From Aliivibrio fischeri (lineage in GTDB: Bacteria; Pseudomonadota; Gammaproteobacteria; Enterobacterales; Vibrionaceae): 64,000 bases of DNA. The stretch covers positions 2,604,001 to 2,668,000 of the forward strand of contig CP160629.1 of the NCBI GenBank assembly GCA_038993745.2, given 5' to 3'. The translations under genes were made by a program, and so were the position numbers. Position 1 is the first letter of the stretch. Each line of letters starts with the position of its first letter. Below are positions 9,611 through 22,425 of this stretch, piece by piece. The notes below the pieces were generated by a model. It had not been told where the DNA came from. It saw only the letters and a program-made list of their open reading frames with translations, and did no database searches.

Positions 9611-10393
9611 CTATTGAGGCTGAAATTGTGTGCCAATGCTGTTTCCAATAAACAACTCAGCTAATTTTTCTGGTGAGCGCCATGAAGCCACTTCTATTGC
9701 TCGCCCTAATTCTTGAGCAGCATCCAACGCTGCACGCACTTTAACTATCATGCCATCGGTAATAACAGCTTGGTGAATTAACATTTCAGCTTGCGCTGAG
9801 TCCAAACTCTTAATCAACTGTTTTTCTGCATCTAGCACTCCGGGAACGTCTGACAATAGAACCAAATCAGCATCCAATGCTGTTGCTACTGCAACCGCAG
9901 CTTGATCAGCATTTACATTCATTAATTCACCATCATTCGTAATACCGATAGAGCTAATAATGGGCGTTACTTGAGTCGCTAAAATCGCCTCTAATACCTT
10001 TGCATCACCAGCCGTTGCTAAGCCTACATTACCTAATTCAGGGTTTAATTGAGTGATCTGACACAAACCACCATCAGCCAAACTTAAGCCCATTGCCTTA
10101 ACGTTATTTTTCATGGCTTGGCCCTGTAGCATTTTATTTGCCGTTCCAGCCAACGCACCTGTGATATAGCCAATCTGATCTTTTGGAGTAACTCGTAACC
10201 CCTCTTTTTTTATTGTTTCTAATTGAAGCTTTGCCATAAGCTCATCAACAAGATAGCCACCACCATGAACAATAATAAGAGAACGCTTGGCTTGCTGTTG
10301 ATAATTTGAAATTGTTTTAAATAACAGCGTGAGCGTATCGATTGAAGACAATACTGCTCCACCAAGCTTTATAACCAATGGACGTTGATTCAT
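9611..10393 (-). CDS. argB: acetylglutamate kinase
   Basis: Phosphorylates N-acetylglutamate, the second arginine step. It has the amino-acid-kinase fold with KLGGAVLSS at the N terminus (phosphate-binding Lys-Gly-Gly), [11 protein letters not shown] in the substrate loop, and [15 protein letters not shown] near the C terminus. 260 residues resembles the shorter, arginine-insensitive E. coli-type enzyme rather than the longer feedback-inhibited class. It lies 15 bp downstream of argC in the same operon, so translation is probably linked to it. Confidence 0.97.
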   Translation of the reverse strand: MNQRPLVIKLGGAVLSSIDTLTLLFKTISNYQQQAKRSLIIVHGGGYLVDELMAKLQLETIKKEGLRVTPKDQIGYITGALAGTANKMLQGQAMKNNVKAMGLSLADGGLCQITQLNPELGNVGLATAGDAKVLEAILATQVTPIISSIGITNDGELMNVNADQAAVAVATALDADLVLLSDVPGVLDAEKQLIKSLDSAQAEMLIHQAVITDGMIVKVRAALDAAQELGRAIEVASWRSPEKLAELFIGNSIGTQFQPQ

Positions 10394-10408
10394 ATTTATT
10401 ATTCTTCC

Positions 10409-11413
10409 TTAAATCAATGCAGTTAATACCGGAAAACCAAAACGAATATTAATGCATTGCATTGCTTGACTTGATGCACCTTTCAACAAGTTATCAATCG
10501 CAGAAACAACGATTAAATGCTCTCCTTGCACTTTCCATCCAATATCGCAAAAAGGAGTTTTCTCTACCGAAAGAATCTTTGGCATTTCATTACCTAATAA
10601 ACGCACCGCTGGCGTTTGGGTATAAGCCGTTTCAAACGCCTCTTGGATTTCTTTTTCTGTCACGCCTTTCGCTAATTTAGTCGTAATCGTCGCTAAAATA
10701 CCACGCTTAAAATTACCTAGATGAGGAGTGAAAATTACATCACAACCTAAATGAGCTGCAATTTCGGGTTGATGGCGATGATTGAACACTCCGTAAGGCT
10801 GTAAGCTCACTTCACAGAAAGAACTGGTTAAACTTGCCTTACGTCCTGCCCCTGTTACCCCACTGGTTGCATTTATAACAGGCCATTGATTCTTATCTAA
10901 TAATTCAGATTTAACTAACGGTTTTAGTGCTAATTGTGACGCAGTCGGATAACAGCCAGGAACAGCAACCAATTGTGCTTTTGCTATGGCTTCAGCATTC
11001 CACTCAGCTAAACCATAAACGGCTTTATCTAGCCACGCTTCATATTGATGCTCAAAACCATAGAACTCACTGTAAAAGCCTTCTTTTTTCACACGAAAGG
11101 CACCAGATAAATCAAACACTACACAACCATTTTCTAAAAATGTTGTGGCTAAGTTATGACTAACTTCATGAGCAGTCGCTAATAAAACAACATCACACTC
11201 TTTAGCAACTTGATTCACATTAACTAATGGCTGTAATGCTTCATCAACAATTCCTTTTAATGAACCATGCAATTCACTGATCGCCTTTCCTTTATCTAGA
11301 CTGTTTTCTGAAACATATAAACCCGATAAAGAAAGGTGTGGATGCTTAAATACCATCAGAGCTAATTCCGCTCCTGTGTATCCACTCGCTCCAATAATGG
11401 CTGTTTTCAACAT
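10409..11413 (-). CDS. argC: N-acetyl-gamma-glutamyl-phosphate reductase
   Basis: NADPH-dependent reduction of acetylglutamyl phosphate, the third arginine step. The N-terminal Rossmann motif is [16 protein letters not shown]; the active-site cysteine lies in [26 protein letters not shown] and [12 protein letters not shown] are family segments. First gene of the argCBG operon, with AAGGGA ahead of the ATG. The 208-bp gap to divergent argE carries the candidate ArgR operators, as in the enterobacterial argE-argCBH arrangement. Confidence 0.97.
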   Translation of the reverse strand: MLKTAIIGASGYTGAELALMVFKHPHLSLSGLYVSENSLDKGKAISELHGSLKGIVDEALQPLVNVNQVAKECDVVLLATAHEVSHNLATTFLENGCVVFDLSGAFRVKKEGFYSEFYGFEHQYEAWLDKAVYGLAEWNAEAIAKAQLVAVPGCYPTASQLALKPLVKSELLDKNQWPVINATSGVTGAGRKASLTSSFCEVSLQPYGVFNHRHQPEIAAHLGCDVIFTPHLGNFKRGILATITTKLAKGVTEKEIQEAFETAYTQTPAVRLLGNEMPKILSVEKTPFCDIGWKVQGEHLIVVSAIDNLLKGASSQAMQCINIRFGFPVLTALI

Positions 11414-11540
11414 AATTAGTCCCTTTTATCTCTTAAATCTTATTGAAGGGAAAAGCCATTCAGGGTAACGTGAGTGTTGCCCATATTGAAGGTATCCTTT
11501 CCTTCTCTCAATTTAGTTATTCACTCAAACTCAACTAAAT

Positions 11541-11575
11541 TGTATTTTTATTCACTTAATGTGATTTAATATGTG
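11541..11575. promoter_or_regulatory. tandem ArgR operators between argC and argE
   Basis: TGTATTTTTATTCA (11541-11554) matches the ARG box TGAATwwwwATTCA at 13 of 14 positions. TGATTTAATATGTG (11562-11575) matches at 10 of 14. The two starts are 21 bp apart. The pair can control both divergent promoters. Confidence 0.75.
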
Positions 11576-11621
11576 TTTTACAGAATTCTCTCTTTTGTGT
11601 CAACAGTGGATGTATGAATAA

Positions 11622-12758
11622 ATGAAATTTCCGGAATTTAAAGATTATTATCAACAGCTCATTTCAACCTCTTCAATAAGCTCGACCGACTCAAGTTGGG
11701 ATGAAGGCAATGCAGAAGTCATAAATAAACTTGCACAATGGTGCGAAGATCTTGGGTGTGAAGTTGAGATTGAAGAAATTGAAAAAGGTAAACTCAATCT
11801 ATTGGCAAAATTAGGGTCTGGTGAAGGTGGGTTATTATTAGCAGGTCATACCGATACAGTCCCATACGATGAAGGCCGTTGGAATTATGAACCACACGCT
11901 TTAACTGAAGCTAACGATCGATTTTATGGATTAGGCACCGCAGACATGAAAGGTTTCTTTGCTTTTATTCTAGAAGCCATTAAAAACATTAATTGGAAAG
12001 ATCAGTCTAAACCTCTCTATATTCTGGCAACTTGTGATGAAGAAACCACCATGCTTGGTGCTCGTCACTTTGCATCAAATACTAAAATTCAACCTGATTA
12101 TTGCATTATCGGTGAGCCAACCAGCCTAAAACCGATCCGTGGACATAAAGGACATGTCGCTAATGCCATTCGAGTAACAGGTAAATCTGGACACTCTTCC
12201 GATCCCGCTCATGGTGTAAATGCCTTAGAGATCATGAACGAGATCATGTTCGCACTCATGACATTAAAAAATAAATTAGTTAAGGAATATCATAACCCTG
12301 GTTTCTCTATTCCTTACCCGACACTTAATCTTGGTCATATTCATGGAGGGGACAGCCCAAACCGTATTTGTGGCTGTTGTGAACTGCATTATGATGTTCG
12401 TCCATTGCCGGGGATCAGCTTAGATGGTCTTGATAATATGCTTCGTGATGCTCTAAAAGAGGTTGAAGCAAAATGGCCTGGACGTATTGATATTACCCCA
12501 CTTCATGAACCTATTCCTGGTTATGAATGTAGCGCCGATAGTCCGATAGTAACGAGCACTGCTGACATTTGTGGGCAAGATGTAGAAACCGTGAACTACT
12601 GTACTGAAGCGCCTTTTTTACAAGATCTTTGTCCTACATTAGTACTTGGCCCCGGCTCTATTGAACAAGCTCACCAACCTGATGAGTATTTAGCTTTTTC
12701 TTTTATAGACCCAACCATCAGTGTATTAAGCAAATTAATGTACAAACACTGTTTTTAA
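11622..12758 (+). CDS. argE: acetylornithine deacetylase
   Basis: Zinc hydrolase (M20 family) that releases ornithine from N-acetylornithine. Visible are [15 protein letters not shown] (metal His and Asp), [13 protein letters not shown] (bridging Asp), [12 protein letters not shown] (catalytic and metal Glu) and [17 protein letters not shown]. 378 residues is normal. Divergent from argCBG with shared ARG boxes. A linear pathway (argE) together with ArgA activity carried by ArgH(A) is consistent with the known vibrio arginine route. Confidence 0.96.
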   Translation: MKFPEFKDYYQQLISTSSISSTDSSWDEGNAEVINKLAQWCEDLGCEVEIEEIEKGKLNLLAKLGSGEGGLLLAGHTDTVPYDEGRWNYEPHALTEANDRFYGLGTADMKGFFAFILEAIKNINWKDQSKPLYILATCDEETTMLGARHFASNTKIQPDYCIIGEPTSLKPIRGHKGHVANAIRVTGKSGHSSDPAHGVNALEIMNEIMFALMTLKNKLVKEYHNPGFSIPYPTLNLGHIHGGDSPNRICGCCELHYDVRPLPGISLDGLDNMLRDALKEVEAKWPGRIDITPLHEPIPGYECSADSPIVTSTADICGQDVETVNYCTEAPFLQDLCPTLVLGPGSIEQAHQPDEYLAFSFIDPTISVLSKLMYKHCF

Positions 12759-12937
12759 GCTGAAATAAATTTACAAAATTCGTCAATATGAAAAGTAAGG
12801 TTCGATGATCTACGGCAAATTAGCGTTCAAAAAACCAACAAATATTCACCAATATTTGACGAGTAGCCTTAAATTCGGATAGATTGAAGGCAGTAAAAAA
12901 TCAGGATGTAACAAAATTACAAGTATAGGAAGTATGT

Positions 12938-15568
12938 ATGAATGAAAAGTACGCTGCTTTAAAAAGCAATGTCAGCATGTTGGGTCACCTGCTTGGTAAC
13001 ACGATTCGAGACGCACATGGTGAAGAGCTATTAGCAAAAGTTGAAACCATTCGTAAGCTGTCTAAAACAGCGCGCGCAGGAAGCGACGAAGACCGCAATG
13101 CACTGATTGAAGAAATTAAAAGCCTTCCAGACGATCAACTAACACCTGTTGCTCGAGCATTCAGCCAATTTCTAAACCTTACCAATATGGCAGAACAATA
13201 TCATACTATCTCACGCCATTGTGAAGCACATGTATGTGAACCTGATGCTATTAGTACCTTATTCTCAAAACTAAGCCAAAGTAACGTAAGTAAGCTAGAT
13301 ACAGCACAAGCCGTTCGTGAATTAAATATCGAATTGGTTCTTACTGCACACCCTACTGAAATCGCACGTCGCACCATGATCAACAAGTTGGTTAAAATCA
13401 ACGAATGTTTATCAAAACTTGAGCTTGGTGATATCTCTTTTTCAGAACGAGATAAAACAGAACGTCGTCTAGAGCAACTGATTGCTCAAGCATGGCACTC
13501 AGATGTTATTCGTCAAGAACGTCCAACACCATTAGATGAAGCTAAATGGGGCTTTGCTGTTGTTGAAAACTCTCTATGGCAAGGTATTCCAGAGTTTTTA
13601 CGTGAATTCGACCAACGCCTAGAAGGCCACTTAGGTGAAGGACTTCCAATCGATGCGCGTCCAGTCCACATGTCATCTTGGATGGGTGGAGACCGTGATG
13701 GTAACCCATTTGTAACGCACAAAATTACTCGTGAAGTGATGCTCCTTTCTCGTTGGAAAGCAGCCGATCTTTACTTAAAAGACATTAATGAGCTAATCAG
13801 CGAACTTTCAATGGTCAAATGTACTGATGAAGTTCGTGAGTTGGCGGGCGACCAACACGAACCTTATCGAGCTATTCTAAAACAGCTTCGTACACTGTTA
13901 GGCGATACTCTTGAAAGCCTAGATGCGCAAATGAAAGGTGAGCTAGCACCAAACAAAGTAATCCTGACCGATGCAGATCAACTTTGGAACCCGCTGTATG
14001 CATGTTACCAATCACTGCATGCTTGTGGTATGGGGATCATTGCTGATGGTTCATTACTCGATACATTACGTCGAGTAAAAGCATTTGGTGCTCACTTAGT
14101 TCGTTTGGATATCCGCCAAGAAAGTACCCGTCACTCGGATGTATTGTCTGAACTGACTCGTTACTTAGGCATTGGTGATTATGACCAATGGAGCGAACAA
14201 GATAAAATTTCATTCCTTGTTAATGAGCTAAGCTCAAAACGTCCTCTTCTTCCACGCAAATGGGAACCGTCTCCAGAAGTTCAAGAAGTTATTGATACTT
14301 GTAAAGTAGTTGCAGAACAATCTAAAGAAGCATTAGGCTCTTATGTCATTTCAATGGCTCGTACTGCATCAGACGTACTGGCTGTTCATCTGTTACTTCA
14401 AGAAGCTGGTTGTCCATTCCGTATGGATGTGTGTCCATTATTCGAAACTTTAGACGATTTAAATCGCTCTAAAGAAGTAATGGAACAACTATTCTCTATT
14501 GATTGGTATCGTGGATTTATCCAAAACCATCAAATGGTAATGATCGGTTATTCAGATTCAGCTAAAGACGCTGGTGTAATGTCTGCTGGTTGGGCTCAGT
14601 ACAGTGCAATGGAAGCGCTTGTTGAAGTCTGTGAGAAAGAAAGCATCGAACTGACACTTTTCCATGGTCGTGGCGGTACTATCGGTCGTGGCGGTGCACC
14701 AGCGCACGCTGCACTCTTATCTCAACCACCTAAGAGCTTAAAAGGTGGCCTACGAGTAACAGAGCAAGGTGAGATGATCCGATTCAAACTTGGTCTTCCT
14801 GAAGTGGCTGTAAACAGCTTTAACTTATATGCAAGTGCAATTCTTGAGGCGAACCTTCTTCCACCACCAGAACCAAAACAAGAATGGCGCGACCTAATGG
14901 AAGTGCTATCAGAAGTATCGTGTGAAGCTTACCGTAACGTCGTTCGTGGCGAAAAAGACTTTGTCCCTTACTTCCGTGCAGCAACACCAGAATTAGAGCT
15001 AGGTAAACTTCCCCTCGGTTCTCGCCCAGCAAAACGTAACCCAAATGGTGGCGTTGAAAGTTTACGTGCTATTCCATGGATTTTCTCATGGAGTCAAAAC
15101 CGCTTAGTACTTCCTGCATGGTTAGGTGCTGGTGAAGCCATTCAATATTCAATTGATAAAGGTCACCAAGCATTATTAGAAGAGATGTGTCGTGAATGGC
15201 CATTCTTCTCAACACGCCTTGGTATGTTGGAGATGGTTTACACTAAATGTAACCCTCAAATGTCAGAATACTACGATCAACGCTTAACTGATAAGTCACT
15301 ATGGCCATTAGGCGAGCGTCTGCGTAATCAACTACAAGCTGATATCAAAGCGGTACTAAACGTAGAAAACAATGATCACTTAATGGAGCGTGACCCATGG
15401 GGTTCTGAATCCATTCGTTTACGCAATATCTATGTTGACCCATTGAACATGCTGCAAGCAGAGCTTCTGTTCCGTACTCGTCAACAAGAAGAGACGTCAC
15501 CAGAGCTTGAAGAAGCGCTAATGGTAACTATAGCGGGTATTGCTGCAGGTATGCGCAACACAGGTTAA
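12938..15568 (+). CDS. ppc: phosphoenolpyruvate carboxylase
   Basis: Anaplerotic carboxylation of PEP to oxaloacetate. Both family signatures are present: [15 protein letters not shown], with the catalytic His, and the glycine-rich [16 protein letters not shown] loop. [15 protein letters not shown] and the C-terminal end AAGMRNTG are also typical. 876 residues is close to the usual E. coli-type length. It stands alone with its own terminator, 179 bp after argE on the same strand. It supplies oxaloacetate, and so aspartate, to the arginine genes next door. Confidence 0.98.
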   Translation: MNEKYAALKSNVSMLGHLLGNTIRDAHGEELLAKVETIRKLSKTARAGSDEDRNALIEEIKSLPDDQLTPVARAFSQFLNLTNMAEQYHTISRHCEAHVCEPDAISTLFSKLSQSNVSKLDTAQAVRELNIELVLTAHPTEIARRTMINKLVKINECLSKLELGDISFSERDKTERRLEQLIAQAWHSDVIRQERPTPLDEAKWGFAVVENSLWQGIPEFLREFDQRLEGHLGEGLPIDARPVHMSSWMGGDRDGNPFVTHKITREVMLLSRWKAADLYLKDINELISELSMVKCTDEVRELAGDQHEPYRAILKQLRTLLGDTLESLDAQMKGELAPNKVILTDADQLWNPLYACYQSLHACGMGIIADGSLLDTLRRVKAFGAHLVRLDIRQESTRHSDVLSELTRYLGIGDYDQWSEQDKISFLVNELSSKRPLLPRKWEPSPEVQEVIDTCKVVAEQSKEALGSYVISMARTASDVLAVHLLLQEAGCPFRMDVCPLFETLDDLNRSKEVMEQLFSIDWYRGFIQNHQMVMIGYSDSAKDAGVMSAGWAQYSAMEALVEVCEKESIELTLFHGRGGTIGRGGAPAHAALLSQPPKSLKGGLRVTEQGEMIRFKLGLPEVAVNSFNLYASAILEANLLPPPEPKQEWRDLMEVLSEVSCEAYRNVVRGEKDFVPYFRAATPELELGKLPLGSRPAKRNPNGGVESLRAIPWIFSWSQNRLVLPAWLGAGEAIQYSIDKGHQALLEEMCREWPFFSTRLGMLEMVYTKCNPQMSEYYDQRLTDKSLWPLGERLRNQLQADIKAVLNVENNDHLMERDPWGSESIRLRNIYVDPLNMLQAELLFRTRQQEETSPELEEALMVTIAGIAAGMRNTG

Positions 15569-15600
15569 TCCATTTTAGATTAATAGCATCCTTCCTAATT

Positions 15601-15629
15601 AAAGGTCACTTCGGTGGCCTTTTTTATTT
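15601..15629 (+). terminator. rho-independent terminator after ppc
   Basis: AAAGGTCAC and GTGGCCTTT pair around a TTCG tetraloop, followed by a T-tract. The same hairpin core recurs after efp at 46905-46933. Confidence 0.9.
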
Positions 15630-15717
15630 TTACTTTCTCTTTGTATCTCAAGATATCGACATCAAAAACAAAAAAAGCCGCTACCATGAGCGACTTTGAT
15701 ATGATTAATTTTAGAAA

Positions 15718-16641
<924 letters not shown>

Positions 16642-16674
16642 CTACAAAATTCCATCATCCATGAGACATCATTT

Positions 16675-16690
16675 AGACGTCTATATGTCT
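16675..16690 (-). promoter_or_regulatory. MetJ operator (met boxes) of metF
   Basis: AGACGTCT at 16675-16682 is the exact met-box consensus. The adjoining 8-mer ATATGTCT (16683-16690) matches 6 of 8, giving the tandem pair MetJ needs. AGACATCA at 16664 is a further, out-of-register partial match. Confidence 0.8.
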
Positions 16691-16820
16691 ACAGAATGTA
16701 TGCAATAGAGTTCAAAGTCAAGGTTCTGATTATGAATTTTTCTCAAGTTGTAATTGAGCTTTTTTCAAGATAGAAAAAATAAGATGAGGAAGTAGAAACT
16801 GTGGGAGATATTTAAAAATA

Positions 16821-16851
16821 AAAAAAACGCCAGTCCGAGGACTAGCGTTTT
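16821..16851 (-). terminator. terminator of the rpsF-priB-rpsR-rplI operon
   Basis: AACGCTAGTCC and GGACTGGCGTT pair (one mismatch) on the minus strand, followed by seven T, 22 bases after the rplI stop. Confidence 0.88.
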
Positions 16852-16872
16852 AAATCATAAGTTGGCTATTGA

Positions 16873-17322
16873 TTACTCAGCAGCAACAACTTCTAATTTC
16901 AATGTAGCAAATACTTCAGAGTGAAGTTGGATGCTAACTTCGAAAGAACCAGTTGTACGTAGAGCGCCTTCAGGAAGACGAACTTCGCTTTTCGCGATTT
17001 CAACGCCAGCAGCTGTAGCAGCTTCAGCGATGTCACGAGTACCGATTGAACCGAATAGTTTACCTTCGTCACCAGATTTTGATGCGATTGTAACTTCTAG
17101 AGCGTTAACTTTCTCAGCGCGAGCTTCAGCAGCAGCTAGTTGCTTAGCAACGTTAGCTTCTAGTTCAGCACGACGAGTTTCAAACATCTCTACGTTAGCT
17201 TTAGTTGCCATAACAGCCTTACCTTGTGGGATAAGGAAGTTACGTGCGTAACCAGCTTTAACGTTAACTTGGTCGCCAAGGCTACCTAGGTTACCGATTT
17301 TATCAAGTAGAATAACTTGCAT
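16873..17322 (-). CDS. rplI: 50S ribosomal protein L9
   Basis: Large-subunit protein that binds 23S rRNA and helps maintain frame. The N-terminal domain [20 protein letters not shown] and [17 protein letters not shown] is the L9 signature; a long alanine-rich connecting helix (about residues 40-75) and a C-terminal domain ending KLEVVAAE follow. 149 residues is normal. Last gene of the operon, 40 bp after rpsR. Confidence 0.98.
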   Translation of the reverse strand: MQVILLDKIGNLGSLGDQVNVKAGYARNFLIPQGKAVMATKANVEMFETRRAELEANVAKQLAAAEARAEKVNALEVTIASKSGDEGKLFGSIGTRDIAEAATAAGVEIAKSEVRLPEGALRTTGSFEVSIQLHSEVFATLKLEVVAAE

Positions 17323-17362
17323 TATCTTAGTCCTCTATAAACTTAATTAAACAACTAACGAC

Positions 17363-17593
<231 letters not shown>

Positions 17594-17605
17594 CTATCTC
17601 CAGAT

Positions 17606-17911
17606 CTAAATTAGTTTAATATGCTCAGCATGTAACACTACTCTCGACACACCATTTCGGCCTGTCTGGTATGTGATAAAACCACCTACCGTAACGTTAC
17701 TGCCTTGAGCTAAATTTGCAGTTAAAGCTTGTGACCCTTGTCCACTCACTACCACGTTCATTCTGCAATAGACTTGTCGTGATAAGTCAGCTTCCTGTTT
17801 AATCGAACGATGCTCAATGACAAAATGACAATGAGGTATGCCCGCAGGACTTAGACTTCGAACCGGAGCCTTTGCGATAACACCGCTTAACTCCAATCGA
17901 TTGGTCATCAA
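17606..17911 (-). CDS. priB: primosomal replication protein N (PriB)
   Basis: Single-strand DNA-binding OB-fold protein that acts with PriA and DnaT in replication restart. The 101-residue sequence begins [20 protein letters not shown], with [11 protein letters not shown] and [19 protein letters not shown] typical of PriB. It sits between rpsF (5-bp gap) and rpsR, the conserved location in gamma-proteobacteria. A second Met at position 2 is an equally possible start. Confidence 0.95.
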   Translation of the reverse strand: MMTNRLELSGVIAKAPVRSLSPAGIPHCHFVIEHRSIKQEADLSRQVYCRMNVVVSGQGSQALTANLAQGSNVTVGGFITYQTGRNGVSRVVLHAEHIKLI

Positions 17912-17916
17912 ATCAA

Positions 17917-18297
17917 TTACTCAGCAGCAGCTTCTTCAGCGCGTGGTGCAGCGTCTTCACGCTTAGCAGAACGCTCTTCTTTAGCTTTCATCATTACTGA
18001 TGGCTCAGTGATCGCAGCTTTTGTACGCATGATCATGTTACGTAGAACAGCATCGTTGTAACGGAATGCAGTTTCTAGTTCATCAATAACAGCTTGCTCA
18101 GACTCAACGTTCATAAGAACGTAGTGTGCTTTGTGCAGCTTGTTGATTGGGTAAGCCATTTGACGACGACCCCAATCTTCTAGACGGTGGATAGTACCGC
18201 CAGCTTCAGTGATTGAACCAGTGTAACGCTCGATCATGCCAGCAACTTGCTCGCTTTGATCAGGATGCACCATGAATACGATTTCATAATGACGCAT
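17917..18297 (-). CDS. rpsF: 30S ribosomal protein S6
   Basis: 30S protein that pairs with S18. Begins [18 protein letters not shown] and contains [20 protein letters not shown], the S6 signature. The C-terminal tail ([20 protein letters not shown]) is an acidic extension, as in other gamma-proteobacteria where S6 is modified by RimK-added glutamates. First gene of the operon, preceded by a GTAAGGAGCAACC ribosome-binding site and a structured leader. Confidence 0.98.
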   Translation of the reverse strand: MRHYEIVFMVHPDQSEQVAGMIERYTGSITEAGGTIHRLEDWGRRQMAYPINKLHKAHYVLMNVESEQAVIDELETAFRYNDAVLRNMIMRTKAAITEPSVMMKAKEERSAKREDAAPRAEEAAAE

Positions 18298-18321
18298 TGG
18301 TTGCTCCTTACGGATTATTCA

Positions 18322-18378
18322 GCTTCCACGAACGGCTCGGTCATCCAAGGGAAGCAAGGAACTAAAAAAAAGACCGAG
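18322..18378 (-). promoter_or_regulatory. candidate S6:S18-binding leader RNA of rpsF
   Basis: In the RNA, CTCGGTC (18378-18372) can pair with GACCGAG (18342-18336). GCTTCC (18355-18350) can pair with GGAAGC (18327-18322). The two helices interleave, so they form a pseudoknot or are mutually exclusive. The segment GACCGAGCCGTTCG contains CCG triplets like those of the known S6:S18 leader motif. It ends just before the rpsF ribosome-binding site. Structure is seen; function is inferred from the known rpsF leader family. Confidence 0.6.
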
Positions 18379-18467
18379 AATTAAGGACGGCAGATAGTAT
18401 ATAAAAACAGCGCTAGTAGCAAGAAAAAGATACTTAAATCACAAAAATATTTTCGTCTTTACCAAGA

Positions 18468-18499
18468 AAAAAAGAGAATGAAAAAACATCCTCTTTTTT
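18468..18499 (-). terminator. terminator after rlmB
   Basis: AAAGAGGATG and CATTCTCTTT pair (one G-U) around TTTTTT on the minus strand, followed by a T-run, downstream of the rlmB stop. Confidence 0.75.
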
Positions 18500-18551
18500 G
18501 AGCTTATTTCATAATGCCAATCAGACAATTAGCACCTAAATACCGACTTAT

Positions 18552-19295
18552 TTAGCCTTGTAACGCACGTTGGCGTACTGCTTCAAATAAACAGATACCA
18601 GACGCTACAGAAACATTTAAACTTGATACAGAGCCAGCCATTGGGATTTTAATTAGGTCATCACACGTTTCACGTGTTAAGCGACGCATACCATCCCCTT
18701 CAGCACCCATAACTATTGCTAAAGGACCAGTTAATTTAGACTGGAATACATCGTGAGTTGCCTCACCAGCAGTCCCAACAAACCATACGCCCTTTTCTTG
18801 TAATGCTCGCATTGTACGAGCTAGGTTAGTTACACGAACTAAAGGAACCGTTTCAGCCGCACCACACGCAACTTTACTTACGGTTGCTGTCATTGATGCA
18901 GATTTATCTTTTGGTACGATAACCGCAGCTACACCTGCCGCATCGGCATTACGTAAACATGCACCTAGATTGTGAGGATCAGTCACACCATCAAGAACAA
19001 GCAGTAATGGGTTCTCTGTTTGAGATACAATATCATCAAGATCATGTTCATTCAGTTGCTTAGCTGGCGTTACACGAGCAATAATTCCTTGGTGATTGGC
19101 ACCTTTCGCTTTGTCATCCAACGTTTTACGTGGCAGTTCTTGAATCTTAAAACCCAACTGCGTTAATTCATTCAAGATTGGTAATAAGCGATCGTCTTGA
19201 CGACCTTTTAATACAAATACTTCAATAAAACGGGCAGGATCACGCTCTAGTACTGCTTTGGCTGCGTGGATACCAAAAATATAATCATTACTCAT
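18552..19295 (-). CDS. rlmB: 23S rRNA (guanosine-2'-O-)-methyltransferase RlmB
   Basis: SPOUT-class enzyme that methylates the ribose of G2251 (E. coli numbering) in the 23S P loop. The N-terminal substrate domain starts [18 protein letters not shown]. The three SpoU motifs are visible: [33 protein letters not shown] and [15 protein letters not shown]. 247 residues is normal. It lies 67 bp after rnr and is probably cotranscribed with nsrR-rnr, as in E. coli. Confidence 0.97.
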   Translation of the reverse strand: MSNDYIFGIHAAKAVLERDPARFIEVFVLKGRQDDRLLPILNELTQLGFKIQELPRKTLDDKAKGANHQGIIARVTPAKQLNEHDLDDIVSQTENPLLLVLDGVTDPHNLGACLRNADAAGVAAVIVPKDKSASMTATVSKVACGAAETVPLVRVTNLARTMRALQEKGVWFVGTAGEATHDVFQSKLTGPLAIVMGAEGDGMRRLTRETCDDLIKIPMAGSVSSLNVSVASGICLFEAVRQRALQG

Positions 19296-19362
19296 GCTGT
19301 CGCTTCTTTCTCTTTACTTATTTGTTTATCTAAATGGGGCTATAACCGCCCCATTATCGAAA

Positions 19363-21870
19363 TTACTTATTTGCCTTTGGCTTTCTTGCTCTAACTTTTT
19401 TCTTGTGCTTCGGCTTTTTCTTAGCTTTCACACCTTCTGTTGAGCCGTCAGGGCGCTTTGTTGGTTCAACCATCGCTTGCGCTTTTGATTTTACCTTGCC
19501 TTTTTTACCCTTAGATTTTCGTTCGCCAAGTTGACCTAAACCTTTAGGTTCAGACTTATCACCTTTTTTCTTTGGCTTGAAATTAGGATCACGACGTGGC
19601 TCTTTTGCACCACGTTTTTTCGCATTTTCTTTTGCTGTTTTACCATGTCCACGAGCTTTACGCATTGAGCTAGTGCACTCGAAATCGATATTACGATCAT
19701 CAAGGTTTACCGCAACAACTTTAACCGTAACTTGATCGCCAAGACGGAAAATTTGACCAGAACTTTCACCTGTCAAACGCTGACCAGCTGGATCAAACTG
19801 GTAGTAGTCATTAGCTAGTGATGAAATATGAACTAAACCATCAATATGAAGATCGTTTAATCGAACAAAGAAACCAAAGCCTGTGACATTAGCAATCACA
19901 CCTTCAAGCTCTTCACCGATATGATCTTGCATGTATTCACATTTCAGCCAATCAGATACATCACGTGTCGCATCGTCAGCACGGCGCTCTGTCATTGAAC
20001 ATTGCTCACCAAATACATCCATATCATCGAATGAATAATGGTAACCACCTGTTGGTGTCCAACGATCGTTATTCTGACCTTTTTCTTTTGCAATAAGATA
20101 CTTAATTGCACGGTGCAGTAATAAGTCTGGGTAACGACGAATTGGTGACGTAAAGTGTGCGTAACGTTTCAATGCCAAACCAAAATGCCCAGCATTATCT
20201 GCGTTATATACCGCCTGCTTCATTGAGCGTAGCAGCATAGTTTGAATCAATTCTTTATCTGGGCGATCAGCAATCACATGCACCAATTGCCCGTAATCCG
20301 TTGGTGATGGTGTTAATCCACCAGATAGGCTTAAACCTAGCTCTCCTAAGAAGTCACGGAACCCTTGCAGGCGTTCTTCACCCGGAGATTCATGCACACG
20401 ATACAAAGCTGGCTCTTTGGCTTTTTCAACAAAAGTAGCCGATGCAATGTTAGCTAAAATCATACACTCTTCGATGATCTTATGTGCATCATTACGGATC
20501 ACTGGCTCAATGCTGTCAATCTTACGATCCGCATTGAAGATAAATTTAGTTTCAATGGTTTCAAACTCAATTGCTCCACGCGCTTCACGTGCTGTTTTTA
20601 GCACCTGATACATATTGTGAAGCTCTTTTAAGTGTGGAACTAAAGGCTCATAACGCTGAGTCAGTTCTTCATCACCATCAAGAATATCACTTACTTTATT
20701 GTAAGTAAGACGAGCGTGTGAATTCATCACCGCTTCATAATGTTTGTAGCCAGAAAGTTTACCTGATGCAGAGATAGTCATCTCACACACCATACATAAA
20801 CGGTCAACTTGTGGGTTCAATGAACATAGTCCATTAGAGAGAACCTCTGGCAACATTGGAACCACTTGCGCAGGGAAGTAAACCGAATTACCACGTTGAA
20901 TCGCTTCTTTATCTAATGCGTTATCAGGGCGAACGTAGTAACTTACATCAGCAATCGCCACCCATAAACGCCAACCACCAGAAGCTTTAGCTTGACAGAA
21001 TACGGCATCATCAAAATCTCGTGCATCTTCACCATCAATCGTAACCAATGGTAATTCACGTAAATCGACACGGCCTTCTTTTGCTTCTTCTGGCACTTCC
21101 TCACCTAGCCCTTCAACTTGTTTTTCAACCGCTGCTGGCCATACGTGTGGAATATTATGTGTACGAAGTGCAATATCAATTTCCATTCCTGGCGCCATAT
21201 TTTCACCAAGAACTTCTGTAATTTTACCTGTCATACCTCGAGCACGGCTACCACGATCTGTGATATCCATAACAACAACGTTACCCATTCGGGCACCCAT
21301 TTTATGCTCTTTAGGAATGAAGATATCTTGACTAATACGAGAATCGTCAGGAACAACAAACCCCATACCGTCTTCAATAAAGAATCGACCAACAATACCT
21401 TCGTTACGAGGCTCTAATACACGAACCACTCGGCCTTCTTTTCGGCCTCGTTTATCCGTTCCTGTTGGTTGCACTAATACCACATCACCATGAATCACTT
21501 TCTTCATTTGGTGGAAAGGAAGCAGTACATCGTTATCTTTACCTAGGCTACCTTCTGGACGAATCCAACCGAAACCATCACGATGACCTAATACCACACC
21601 TTTTAACATTTCGATGCGTTCAGGCAGTGCATAACATTGACGACGAGTAAATACTAACTGACCGTCACGCTCCATTGCACGTAAACGACGACGTAAACCT
21701 TCATAGCTATCTTCACCAGATAAACCTAGGGCTTCGAATAAGTCATTACGATTTAACGGTGCATCGGCTTTTTCAAAAAATTCCAGAATAAATTCACGGC
21801 TTGGAATTGGATTCTCGTATTTTTCAGCTTCTCGATCTTGAAAAGGATCGTTTTGAATAATCTTAGACAT
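19363..21870 (-). CDS. rnr: ribonuclease R
   Basis: Processive 3'-5' exoribonuclease that degrades structured RNA. Order of domains: helix-turn-helix (about 20-85), two cold-shock OB domains (about 85-240), the RNB catalytic domain from about 260 with [14 protein letters not shown] (metal Asp residues), an S1 domain (about 640-725; [20 protein letters not shown]), and a long lysine-rich tail from about 735. 835 residues is in the usual range. It follows nsrR by 93 bp and precedes rlmB. Confidence 0.97.
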   Translation of the reverse strand: MSKIIQNDPFQDREAEKYENPIPSREFILEFFEKADAPLNRNDLFEALGLSGEDSYEGLRRRLRAMERDGQLVFTRRQCYALPERIEMLKGVVLGHRDGFGWIRPEGSLGKDNDVLLPFHQMKKVIHGDVVLVQPTGTDKRGRKEGRVVRVLEPRNEGIVGRFFIEDGMGFVVPDDSRISQDIFIPKEHKMGARMGNVVVMDITDRGSRARGMTGKITEVLGENMAPGMEIDIALRTHNIPHVWPAAVEKQVEGLGEEVPEEAKEGRVDLRELPLVTIDGEDARDFDDAVFCQAKASGGWRLWVAIADVSYYVRPDNALDKEAIQRGNSVYFPAQVVPMLPEVLSNGLCSLNPQVDRLCMVCEMTISASGKLSGYKHYEAVMNSHARLTYNKVSDILDGDEELTQRYEPLVPHLKELHNMYQVLKTAREARGAIEFETIETKFIFNADRKIDSIEPVIRNDAHKIIEECMILANIASATFVEKAKEPALYRVHESPGEERLQGFRDFLGELGLSLSGGLTPSPTDYGQLVHVIADRPDKELIQTMLLRSMKQAVYNADNAGHFGLALKRYAHFTSPIRRYPDLLLHRAIKYLIAKEKGQNNDRWTPTGGYHYSFDDMDVFGEQCSMTERRADDATRDVSDWLKCEYMQDHIGEELEGVIANVTGFGFFVRLNDLHIDGLVHISSLANDYYQFDPAGQRLTGESSGQIFRLGDQVTVKVVAVNLDDRNIDFECTSSMRKARGHGKTAKENAKKRGAKEPRRDPNFKPKKKGDKSEPKGLGQLGERKSKGKKGKVKSKAQAMVEPTKRPDGSTEGVKAKKKPKHKKKVRARKPKANK

Positions 21871-21963
21871 AGGCTGACCTGCTTAGTCGGAGAGACAAGA
21901 AATATAGTTATATTGTACCTGAGTATGCCTATAACAGATAGGAAAGGATCTGGAATTCAAGTC

Positions 21964-22389
21964 TTAAATTCGCTTCAAAAGAATGAGTAACTCACTGTTA
22001 TCGGTAAGCATGTCTTGAATCGTATGTTTATCAAGCTCATCTAAAAACGCTTGCTTTGCTTTCGCTAATGCACCTTTTAAACGACATGCAGGTGTAATAT
22101 GGCAAAACTCAGGAGCACAGTTAACCACCTGTAATGGTTCAATAGCTCGAATGACATCACCAATAATAATTTGATCCGCAGGTTTTCCTAAGCAGATCCC
22201 GCCATTTTTACCTCGAATGGTTTTGACATACCCTTCTTGGCCTAATTTGTTAATTATTTTCACCATGTGATTACGTGATACATCAAAAGTTTCAGTAACC
22301 ACAGTAATGCTAGTCAATTCACCTTCTGGTAATGACCCTAAATAAATCAAGGCTCTTAAGCCAAAATCAGTGAAATTTGTTAATTGCAT
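21964..22389 (-). CDS. nsrR: nitric-oxide sensing repressor NsrR
   Basis: Rrf2-family repressor that loses DNA binding when NO attacks its iron-sulfur cluster. The N-terminal winged helix starts [18 protein letters not shown]. The cluster cysteines lie in [15 protein letters not shown] (C-x4-C-x5-C). 141 residues is normal. It is divergent from hmp; the 106-bp gap holds two NsrR-type operators. Known in V. fischeri as the regulator of NO detoxification by Hmp. Confidence 0.96.
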
Positions 22390-22425
22390 ATCCTCTCCTT
22401 CTCTTTTTTCATTGTAATTCTTCTC

